This document shows, piece after piece, positions 1 to 6,426 of a stretch of 18,049 nucleotides of DNA. The DNA is from JBGPLJ01 sp041486385 (GTDB lineage Bacteria; Pseudomonadota; Gammaproteobacteria; Steroidobacterales; Steroidobacteraceae). A model generated the notes under the pieces. It searched no databases. It had not been told where the DNA came from and saw only the letters and a program-made list of their open reading frames with translations. The stretch lies in contig JBGPLJ010000037.1 in the NCBI GenBank assembly GCA_041486385.1, forward strand, positions 1-18,049, written 5' to 3'. The translations under genes were made by a program, and so were the position numbers. Position 1 is the stretch's first letter. Every line of letters starts with the position of its first letter.

Positions 1-119
1 ATGCACTCGAAGGCTTTCAAGGCAAGAGCGGCATGATGCCGATGAAAGGCGGACGCGCCGACCTCGCTGATGATCTCGTGAAGCAAGCCGTCGATCACAT
101 GGCGGCCGCTGCTAAATAG
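1..119 (+). CDS. Cytochrome c5-family protein, C-terminal fragment
   Basis: Only the last 38 codons are present; the gene enters from the left edge and ends at TAG 117-119. The readable frame begins at base 3. It contains GMMPMKGG followed by a short acidic/amphipathic helix (ADLADDLVKQAVDHM) and a stop. This resembles the end of c5-type monoheme cytochromes, where the axial methionine lies in an MPPKGG-like loop and a final helix packs on the heme. The CXXCH site would lie outside the window. Expected role: periplasmic electron transfer. The call rests on a short tail, so another small c-type cytochrome is possible. It converges on the next gene, with 27 bases between the stops. Confidence 0.6.
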   Translation, partial: ALEGFQGKSGMMPMKGGRADLADDLVKQAVDHMAAAAK

Positions 120-131
120 CGCGAGACCCGC

Positions 132-160
132 GCCTGCGCTCTTGATCTACCAGCGCAGGC
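132..160. terminator. Perfect 9-bp inverted repeat between convergent genes
   Basis: GCCTGCGCT (132-140) and AGCGCAGGC (152-160) are exact reverse complements around an 11-base loop. The hairpin starts 12 bases after the cytochrome stop, and its loop contains the stop codon (147-149) of the leftward gene. The position suits a bidirectional terminator between converging genes. Neither side has a T-run, so it is not a classical intrinsic terminator. It may instead be a 3'-end stabilising stem, or chance in GC-rich DNA. Confidence 0.4.
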
Positions 161-1916
161 CTTCGATGCGCTTGTCGCGATGGCCGAGAATCCACTGCGC
201 GTGCTCGGCAAGACACGCGACGCCGAGCGACCGCAGAATATCGAGCTTTCGATCTTCCGTCTCCGCGACGCGTAGTTCACGGGCGGCAATTCCAAAGAGC
301 GAGAACATGTAACGGTACTGGCGGATGAGCGCGCGGTCCGCCTTGTCGCTCACGTAGGTCTCGAAGATCACCGCGTACACCGGCAGCAGCGCAAGTCCCC
401 ACAACATCACCGTGCGCAGATTCTCCGGCAGGATTTCGACACCGGTCCCGCGAATCAACATCTCCAGGCTGAAGATCACCGCAAGCGTGAGGCCGGCGAG
501 CAGCAGGCACAGGCCCACGCGTTCGGTGACATGCAACCGGTTTTCAAACGAGTCGATGCGCTGGCGGTAGTAATGGAGCTGCCCGGATCCGTTCACCGGA
601 TCGTCATCGCCCACCCAGCCCGCAAACGCCTGCTCAAATCCGGCCTGCACCCGCGTACCGCTGCTCACCGCGAGCCGCAGACTCACGGCGCGCATGGCGG
701 TGCGAATCCACTCGAGCTCGACGTCCTGCTTCTGCAGAAAACTCTCGTGCGCGAATTCTCCGTCGGCGCGGGCGTGAACGCCGGCCACCTCCCAGTAGAA
801 CTCGACTCTCAGGCCCTCGGCGAGCGCGCGATAGTCGAGATACTTGCGGTGCCACCTCTTGCGGTGCGCCCACTCGGCGAACACAAAGCCGACCGCAAAC
901 ACCGTTACGACTCCAAGAATCGTGATCGTGCCGATGACGCCAAACGACTCCTTCTTGAAGGACACCAGCAGAAACGCCATGAGTGCCCATAACGTGTAAC
1001 GGATGCGGATCGCGATCGTGAACGATCGCCGGTAATGGCCGCCCAGCCAATCCGCCGCGCGAAAGAGCTCATCGAGGTAGGCCAGACGCTGCGGCACCGG
1101 ATACGGGCTCGGCAATGCGAGCCGTCGGCCTTTCTTCTGGATGTCGGCGCCATATTCATTGACGTCCCTGTTGAATTCCGCGAGCCGGCCCAGCACGGTC
1201 GCGAGCGAGTCCGGAATCCTCTCCCCGCCCGTTGCGCCGGCGCCGACGAAACCAACAACCTCAACCGCGCTCGCGCCATTCGCGCCGCGAATTCGCTCCG
1301 ACTGGCGCGAGCAGCGGATCTCGTACATCAGGTCGTTGTCCTGGATCGAAAGCAGCGTGTTGCCGAGCGGCTGCTCGTCATCGCCGTTCTGCACGATGCC
1401 GCGGCGGCGACATTCGACGACGCGCGCGGTGCCGGCGCGATGATCCGTGTCCTTGCCATCCCAGACCACGATCAGGAGCGTGCTGTAGTGAGCGACCAGA
1501 ACGCCGGCGCGCTGGAACTGCAGGTCGCGGCGCGTGCGCGAGGTGTCGTCGACCGCGTCAGACCCGCGTTGGGGCGGCGACACCTGTAAATGCTCCGATT
1601 GCGCCACGATCCGATCAAAAGTCGCTCGTGCATCGTCAGTGGTTAGATCGGCCCGACAGACATCGGCCGGCATCGGAAAGACCGCAATGATGGGAATGCC
1701 GAGCTCGGCCGCCACATCCGCCGCGATGAGATCCGCGCCCTCCGCCATCGACGTCAGCAGCGTCGGCCGGACGTCCGGATAGGCTGCGCTCAGGTGCGTC
1801 AGCAGGCCCTTGACGGCCGCGCGAATCCCAGGCGTCTCGCCGGCAACGAGATCGCGGTGGCCGACAACTCCGACGAGGAACGGTATCTTGTAGAGCTCGG
1901 TCGAGCACTCCATCAT
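147..1916 (-). CDS. SLOG-like domain protein with two 2-TM modules (putative conflict-system membrane effector)
   Basis: 589 residues. Residues 11-175 look like a Rossmannoid SLOG/LOG-type nucleotide-binding domain. It has VGVVGHRD (15-22), SMAEGADLIAADVA (56-69), a strand IPIIAVFP, a strand LLIVVWDG (147-154) and the loop AGTARVVECRRRG (161-173), where LOG/DprA folds carry a GGT-type phosphate-binding turn. Two hydrophobic pairs follow: about 306-320 with 327-347, and about 465-488 with 501-521. Each pair is followed by a charged helix (DYRALAEGLR; DRALIRQYRYM), recalling SLATT/DUF4231-type 2-TM effectors. In conflict systems SLOG domains are proposed to sense or process nucleotides, and 2-TM partners to perforate the inner membrane. 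The frame stays open upstream to 2345, but that part reads as an antisense shadow. I chose ATG 1916 because GGGAG lies 5 bases before it and the SLOG fold starts at once; ATG 1913 is equally plausible. It is divergent from the STAND gene. The architecture is well supported; the function is inferred. Confidence 0.8.
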   Translation of the reverse strand: MMECSTELYKIPFLVGVVGHRDLVAGETPGIRAAVKGLLTHLSAAYPDVRPTLLTSMAEGADLIAADVAAELGIPIIAVFPMPADVCRADLTTDDARATFDRIVAQSEHLQVSPPQRGSDAVDDTSRTRRDLQFQRAGVLVAHYSTLLIVVWDGKDTDHRAGTARVVECRRRGIVQNGDDEQPLGNTLLSIQDNDLMYEIRCSRQSERIRGANGASAVEVVGFVGAGATGGERIPDSLATVLGRLAEFNRDVNEYGADIQKKGRRLALPSPYPVPQRLAYLDELFRAADWLGGHYRRSFTIAIRIRYTLWALMAFLLVSFKKESFGVIGTITILGVVTVFAVGFVFAEWAHRKRWHRKYLDYRALAEGLRVEFYWEVAGVHARADGEFAHESFLQKQDVELEWIRTAMRAVSLRLAVSSGTRVQAGFEQAFAGWVGDDDPVNGSGQLHYYRQRIDSFENRLHVTERVGLCLLLAGLTLAVIFSLEMLIRGTGVEILPENLRTVMLWGLALLPVYAVIFETYVSDKADRALIRQYRYMFSLFGIAARELRVAETEDRKLDILRSLGVACLAEHAQWILGHRDKRIEGLRW

Positions 1917-1998
1917 GTGCGCTCCCGCGCAATTGTTCGAAAACCCGGCGCGCAGGCTACCAAGAAGCACGGGCACCTGACGAGAGGATGCACCCGCC
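1917..1998. promoter_or_regulatory. Short divergent intergenic region of the SLOG/STAND pair
   Basis: Only 82 bases separate the two divergent starts, so promoters for both genes must lie here or inside the opposite coding region. It contains an AT-richer patch around 1931-1943 with TTCGAA at its centre, but I see no convincing -35/-10 pair. The shared space implies the two genes are likely co-regulated. It is reported for its position, not for a recognised motif. Confidence 0.35.
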
Positions 1999-4900
1999 GT
2001 GGCACTGAATACGCTGCGAATTTTCATTTCATCGCCCGGCGATGTGGCCGAGGAGCGCCTGATCGCGCGCCGCGTGATCGGCCGGCTCGATGCGCAGGTC
2101 GGGGAGGTCTTGCGGCTCGAGCCCGTCTTCTGGGAGCACCGGCCGCTTGTCGCCACGGCCTCGTTCCAGGAACAGCTGCCGAATCCGTCCGAAACCGACA
2201 TCGTGGTCACGATCCTCTGGTCGCGCCTCGGCACCGTATTGCCCACCAACATCCGGCGGGCCGACGGCACACCTTTCGCTTCCGGGACGGAGTTCGAGTT
2301 CGAAGACGCGGTGGAAGGTTTCCGGCGCAAGGGGAAACCCGACATCGTCGTCTATCGCAAGATCGCGAAGCTGGAGTGGTCGGGCGACGCGCAGACGGCA
2401 GCCGAACAGTTGCAGCAAAAGCAGTCGCTCGACGCGTTCGTCTCGCGCTGGTTCATGAACGCAACCGATGGGAGTTTCAAGGCCGCGTTCCATTCGTTCG
2501 AGTCCCCGGCCGACTTCGAGGAGCTGTTCGAAGCCCATCTCGCGCGCCTCATCGACGAGCATTTACCGCCCGGCGTGAAGTCGCGCTCCACAGCTCCCAC
2601 TTGGCGACATGGCTCGCCGTTTCGGGGCCTGGAGCCCTTCGAGGCGGAACATGCGCCCGTGTTTTTCGGACGGACTGCGGCCGTTGCCAGCGTCCTCCTG
2701 AAACTCAGGCGACAAACGGAACACGGCAAGGCCTTTGTGCTGATCGTGAGCATGAGCGGGGGTGGCAAGTCATCGCTCGTGCGTGCCGGTGTGCTACCGC
2801 TCTTGTTGCAACCCGGCGTGGTTGGCAGCGCCAGTCTCTGGCGGCACGCGATCATGCGGCCCTCCGCAGGCCAGGGCGATTTGCTGGCGGCGCTCACCGA
2901 AGCACTGACCCAGCCAACTGCAATCCCGGCACTCGCAGCTGGAGAGCCGGACACATTGGCGGATCGCGTCCGCACTTCACTCGATGCGATCGGCGTGGAG
3001 TGCCATCTCGCGCTCGTGGTCGATCAACTCGAGGAAATGTTCTCCGATGAGCGCGTCACTGCGAGCGAACGCGAACGATTCGTGGCAGCGCTGGCGGCAA
3101 TCGCGCGTGGCGGTCGCGTATCAGTGCTTGCCACGATGCGCAGCGACGTCTATGCGCGTCTCGCTGAGTTGCCGACACTCATCGATCTTAAGGAGGGCGA
3201 CGGTCAGTTTGACCTCCTGCCACCGGTGCCGCGCGAGATAGGGCAGATCATCCGCTCGCCGGCCGCTGCCGCCGGATTGCGCTTTGAAGTGCGCGAACAC
3301 ACTGCTGAGCGCCTCGACGACGCCATTCGCGACGCGGCGGCGAAGAATCCGGGCGCCCTGCCGCTGCTCGAGTTCCTGCTCGAAGAGCTCTACAAGCGCC
3401 GCAGCTCCGAAGACGTGCTGACGTTTCGCGCGTACGAGGAACTCGGGGGAGTGGAAGGCGCGCTCGCGCAGCGCGCCGAGCAAGTGCTTGCGAGCGTAGG
3501 CACTGCGGCACAGACGGCATTGCCCGTCATATTTCATGAGCTGGTCGCGCTTGGCATCGACGACGACTCGAAGGCACTGCGCAGGACCGCGCCGCGCACT
3601 GCCTTTGCGACGCCGGCTGCGAACGAATTGGTCGACGCGTTGCTCGCAGCACGCCTCTTGATCAGCGCTGTTGATTCGCAAGGAGCGCCCGTCATTTCGC
3701 TTGCGCACGAAGCGCTCCTCGAGTTCTGGCCGCGCCTCGCGGAATGGCGCGAAAAGAATCGGGAAAATCTGCTCATTCATGCGCGCCTCGCCGCGGCCGC
3801 TGGCACCTGGGAGAAACAAGGGCGCAGCGCGGACTTCCTGCTCGCCCGCGGCAAGCCGATTTCGGAGGCGCGCACGCTCATCGCAGATGGCGTCCGCCTG
3901 TCGCCTCTCGAAGCTGAGCTGGTTAGAACCTCTGAACGACGTGCGCGACATTTTCGGCAGCTGCGCGCCGGCGCCGTCGCCGGACTTGCGGTGCTCGCGA
4001 GCGTCGCAAGCGTTGCCGCCTATCTCGCTAACAAACAATCGAACATCGCGCGCACGCAGGCGACGACGGCACAACGTACGACGGACTTCATGGTGAACCT
4101 CTTTAGCATCGCGGACCCTGAGGAGAGCCGCGGTGAAACAGTGACTGTGCGCGAGATCCTGGATCGCGGCGTGACGGAAATGCGCAGTTCGCTTGCGGAC
4201 GAACAGGAGGTGCGAGCGAATCTCTTGCGGTCGATGGGTCAGGCCTACAACGGCCTTGGTCTTTACCCAAAGGCGCATGCACTCCTGCAGGAAGCGGCGG
4301 CGGCCGCTGACAAGAGCGGCGTCAACGTGGACATTCTCAAGGCGAATCTGGCGCTGGCGGCGAATCGCTATGTCGACAGCGACTACAAGCAGGCGGAAGG
4401 CTTGTATCGCAAGGCACTCAGCGAAGCTGAAGAACAGTATGGCCAGCTGCATCCCGCGGTGACACAAGCCATGACCGGCCTCGCGGACAGTCTCTATGCG
4501 CTGGAGAAGACGGCCGACGCGGAGCAGCTCTATCGAGAAGCCCTCGACCGTGACCTCAAGATGCATGGCGAGAAACATGCCGATACCGCGCGTTCGCTCA
4601 ACGCGCTGGGAAGTTTCTTCTACTTCGAGGGCCGCTACCGGGAAGCCGAACCCCTGATGCGCCGCGCGCTCGCAGTGAGGGAAGCTGTCTTTGGCGAACG
4701 CCATGCCAGAGTTGCCGAGAGCATGAACAATCTCGGCTCCCTGCTATTTCAAATGGGCAACTACGCCGGCGCGAGTGAGATATGGAGCCAGGCGCTTCCT
4801 GTTTATCGTGACGTCTTTGGCAACGTTCACTATGAGACCGAAACGATTCTGAACAATCTCGGCCGCGTTGAGCTGCTTCGGGGTGACTTTACGGCTGCCG

Positions 4901-5406
4901 AGCGAGATCTCAATGAGTCACTTGCCATCGGCCGCAAACTCCTTGCGCCGAAGCACGATGACCTCGTCATGCCCATCAATAGCCTCGCGATGGTCTTGAT
5001 TGCTCGCGGCAACTATTCTGCGGCCGAGACGCTGCTCGACGAGGCATTGTCGATCGCGCGCGAGCGCCACCACTGGATGCTGAATCAAGTGTTGGGCAAT
5101 TACGCTGATCTATGCGTGCGCACCGGTCGACTCGAAGAAGCCGGCCGTGCACTCACGGACGCAAGAGCGGCGCTTGCGGCCAAGTACGGCGCTGATCTAC
5201 AGGGATCGGAAGCCTGGCGAATCGCGGTGCTCGACTCGATCGCCGGAAGCTACGAGACAGCGCTCGGCCACTATCCAGAGGCCGACCATCTCCTGACTAC
5301 GGCATTGCCTTCGCTACAGTCGCGGTTTGGCAAGCACAGCCTGTACGCGGACCAGACCGAGGCCAGGCTGCAGGATCTCTCAGCGAAGAGGCAAAAACGC
5401 GGCTGA
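1999..5406 (+). CDS. DUF4062–nSTAND1-type NTPase–TPR protein (putative antiviral STAND sensor)
   Basis: 1135 residues. Residues 5-190 match DUF4062 (IFISSPGDVAEERL at 8-21, DIVVTILWSRLGT at 67-79). The STAND NTPase spans about 205-650. It has SPFRGLEPF (206-214), Walker A SMSGGGKSSL (251-260, with Ser where the first P-loop Gly is usual), Walker B LALVVDQLEEMF (337-348), a sensor-like LATMRSDVY (377-385) and LPLLEFLLEELY (454-465). A single hydrophobic segment at about 656-676 may anchor the protein in the membrane. From about 690 to 1115 there are kinesin-light-chain-like TPRs with the linker DFMVNLFSIADPEE. STAND proteins typically bind a ligand through C-terminal repeats, oligomerise with ATP and switch on an N-terminal effector; here DUF4062 occupies the effector position. 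The start is GTG: an in-frame TGA at 1978-1980 blocks any longer start, and GAGAGG precedes it at a long spacing of 11. The nearby ATG at 1988 is out of frame. Related proteins also act as bacterial signalling ATPases, so defence is inferred. Confidence 0.85.
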   Translation: MALNTLRIFISSPGDVAEERLIARRVIGRLDAQVGEVLRLEPVFWEHRPLVATASFQEQLPNPSETDIVVTILWSRLGTVLPTNIRRADGTPFASGTEFEFEDAVEGFRRKGKPDIVVYRKIAKLEWSGDAQTAAEQLQQKQSLDAFVSRWFMNATDGSFKAAFHSFESPADFEELFEAHLARLIDEHLPPGVKSRSTAPTWRHGSPFRGLEPFEAEHAPVFFGRTAAVASVLLKLRRQTEHGKAFVLIVSMSGGGKSSLVRAGVLPLLLQPGVVGSASLWRHAIMRPSAGQGDLLAALTEALTQPTAIPALAAGEPDTLADRVRTSLDAIGVECHLALVVDQLEEMFSDERVTASERERFVAALAAIARGGRVSVLATMRSDVYARLAELPTLIDLKEGDGQFDLLPPVPREIGQIIRSPAAAAGLRFEVREHTAERLDDAIRDAAAKNPGALPLLEFLLEELYKRRSSEDVLTFRAYEELGGVEGALAQRAEQVLASVGTAAQTALPVIFHELVALGIDDDSKALRRTAPRTAFATPAANELVDALLAARLLISAVDSQGAPVISLAHEALLEFWPRLAEWREKNRENLLIHARLAAAAGTWEKQGRSADFLLARGKPISEARTLIADGVRLSPLEAELVRTSERRARHFRQLRAGAVAGLAVLASVASVAAYLANKQSNIARTQATTAQRTTDFMVNLFSIADPEESRGETVTVREILDRGVTEMRSSLADEQEVRANLLRSMGQAYNGLGLYPKAHALLQEAAAAADKSGVNVDILKANLALAANRYVDSDYKQAEGLYRKALSEAEEQYGQLHPAVTQAMTGLADSLYALEKTADAEQLYREALDRDLKMHGEKHADTARSLNALGSFFYFEGRYREAEPLMRRALAVREAVFGERHARVAESMNNLGSLLFQMGNYAGASEIWSQALPVYRDVFGNVHYETETILNNLGRVELLRGDFTAAERDLNESLAIGRKLLAPKHDDLVMPINSLAMVLIARGNYSAAETLLDEALSIARERHHWMLNQVLGNYADLCVRTGRLEEAGRALTDARAALAAKYGADLQGSEAWRIAVLDSIAGSYETALGHYPEADHLLTTALPSLQSRFGKHSLYADQTEARLQDLSAKRQKRG

Positions 5407-5429
5407 CGGGCCTCGATCCCGGAAAAGTG

Positions 5430-5446
5430 TGTCGACATTTCTTACA
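5430..5446 (+). promoter_or_regulatory. TGTCGACA palindrome plus TTACA block, candidate activator site
   Basis: A perfect 8-bp palindrome TGTCGACA (5430-5437) is followed by TTTCTTACA. It lies about 70 bases upstream of the -24/-12 element that precedes the PEP-CTERM gene, the distance at which sigma-54 enhancer-binding proteins bind. PEP-CTERM genes of XrtA-type systems are known to be controlled by PrsK/PrsR with RpoN, so PrsR is the natural candidate. No prsK or prsR gene is in the window; the assignment is inference. Confidence 0.4.
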
Positions 5447-5454
5447 AATCCATG

Positions 5455-5488
5455 GGCCGATCCGTCTTCCGGTTCGGGACGATCGGCC
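5455..5488. terminator. Strong hairpin after the STAND gene
   Basis: GGCCGATC (5455-5462) and GATCGGCC (5481-5488) are perfect complements. The stem continues with GTC/GAC (5464-5466, 5478-5480) after a one-base bulge, and with CCG/CGG inside. It begins 48 bases after the STAND stop. No T-run follows, so it may be a non-classical terminator or mRNA 3'-end structure. It lies between the TGTCGACA site and the -24/-12 element, so it could also be an operator for the downstream promoter. Confidence 0.4.
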
Positions 5489-5507
5489 GTAAGCCGCTCT
5501 TATTCAT

Positions 5508-5523
5508 GGGCAAGTTGCCTGCA
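5508..5523 (+). promoter_or_regulatory. Candidate sigma-54 (-24/-12) promoter of the PEP-CTERM gene
   Basis: GGGCAAGTTGCCTGCA contains GG (5509-5510) and GC (5521-5522) separated by exactly 10 bases, the invariant spacing of RpoN promoters. Nine of the 12 informative positions of TGGCACG-N4-TTGCW agree. Initiation would fall near 5534, leaving a leader of about 100 bases. The element fits the known RpoN dependence of PEP-CTERM genes in XrtA systems. It was judged by eye only. Confidence 0.45.
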
Positions 5524-5540
5524 AGAACAGATATTGCATT

Positions 5541-5552
5541 GCCAGTACTGGC
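5541..5552. repeat. 12-bp perfect palindrome in the PEP-CTERM gene leader
   Basis: GCCAGTACTGGC is its own reverse complement. It lies just downstream of the predicted sigma-54 start point, inside the untranslated leader and 82 bases before the start codon. It could be an operator or a small RNA hairpin. No function is assigned. Confidence 0.4.
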
Positions 5553-5634
5553 GCATCGTTCGTCAGGGAATTGAGTGCGCCAACTTCGTAGAGGCCCGCC
5601 AAAGGCCCGCCTTATCGTGCTGGGGAGAGTGTCG

Positions 5635-6417
5635 ATGCTGATTCAGAAGAAACTCGTCGCGGCAGCTGTTGCGATCAGCCTGTGTTGCTTGCTCGGCGCT
5701 CCCGCGCAGGCGCGCTCGATCGCGGTCGACTTCGACGGCAGTTCATTCGCAACGACCGGTGAGATTTTCAACACTGCAAATACCACCTTCGGCACCGGCA
5801 GCGGCGCAGTGCCGTTCAACCTGAATTTCGGCGCCGGCTCGCAAGCCTATGACTTTTGCTTCAACGGCAACGGCTTCGTGTCCTTCGTCGCGTCCGGCAG
5901 CGGCTGCGGCAGCGGCTCGACACCGACGGGCGACTATGTTGCGCCGTTCCTCGCGACGCTGACGACGGGCGGTAACACGCTCTGGAGCACGGGGCTTGCC
6001 GATCCCACCGCGCCCTACGCGACAGGCGACGCGGCGCCGGCCATGCGATTCATCTGGGATGCGACGGATTCCCTGGGCAATACCATACTCGTCGAGACCC
6101 TGCTGATCGATCAGGGAGCGGGCAACTTCAATCTTGAATTCCAGTACGGGAGTCCGCTGTTTGGAGTCGATGGAGCGCCGGGCACCGGGCAACAGGGCTT
6201 CAGCCTTGGAACGAATGTGCTCGCGCTGACAAGCGGCCCATTCGCCACCACGACCGACTATGTATCGAGTTTTGTTGGCGGTGTCTGCACAACCTGTGGT
6301 GCTACCAATCCGCCGCCGACGAATGTGCCCGAGCCTTCGCCGCTTGCGCTGATGGCCTGTGTGCTCCTGGCATTGCCGCTGCTGCGGCGCCGCCTGCGCG
6401 CCAAATCCCCGCGCTGA
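5635..6417 (+). CDS. PEP-CTERM sorting-domain protein with nidogen-like body
   Basis: 260 residues. The signal peptide covers residues 1-26 (KK, a hydrophobic core, then APAQA before Arg27). The C-terminus is a classic PEP-CTERM tripartite signal: VPEPS at 231-235, a hydrophobic helix LALMACVLLALPLL, then the basic tail RRRLRAK. Exosortase is expected to cleave near the PEP motif after Sec export. The mature part has FNLNFGAG (61-68), CFNGNGFVSF (75-84), YVAPFLATL (101-109) and NFNLEFQYG (164-172). This is the order of strands seen in NIDO-like extracellular domains, suggesting a surface, matrix or adhesive role. Cysteines at 75, 91, 218 and 221 could form disulfides. The start ATG 5635 has GGAG at 5624-5627 seven bases upstream. 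The frame extends 20 codons further, but those residues would mask the signal peptide. Its promoter region has a -24/-12 element. It converges on prsT with 9 bases between the stops. Confidence 0.85.
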   Translation: MLIQKKLVAAAVAISLCCLLGAPAQARSIAVDFDGSSFATTGEIFNTANTTFGTGSGAVPFNLNFGAGSQAYDFCFNGNGFVSFVASGSGCGSGSTPTGDYVAPFLATLTTGGNTLWSTGLADPTAPYATGDAAPAMRFIWDATDSLGNTILVETLLIDQGAGNFNLEFQYGSPLFGVDGAPGTGQQGFSLGTNVLALTSGPFATTTDYVSSFVGGVCTTCGATNPPPTNVPEPSPLALMACVLLALPLLRRRLRAKSPR

Positions 6418-6426
6418 CCGCCGATC

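Noticed and set aside
1917..2345. Upstream extension of the leftward SLOG gene's open frame across the start of the STAND gene
   Set aside because: The extra 143 residues are Ser/Arg-rich without domain character and lie antisense to a clear DUF4062 domain. A good ribosome site at 1916 fixes the real start.
3121..4704. Long antisense open frame (527 codons) inside the STAND gene
   Set aside because: Arg-rich composition with no recognisable motif. The opposite strand encodes well-defined NTPase and TPR sequence; such frames are common in GC-rich DNA.
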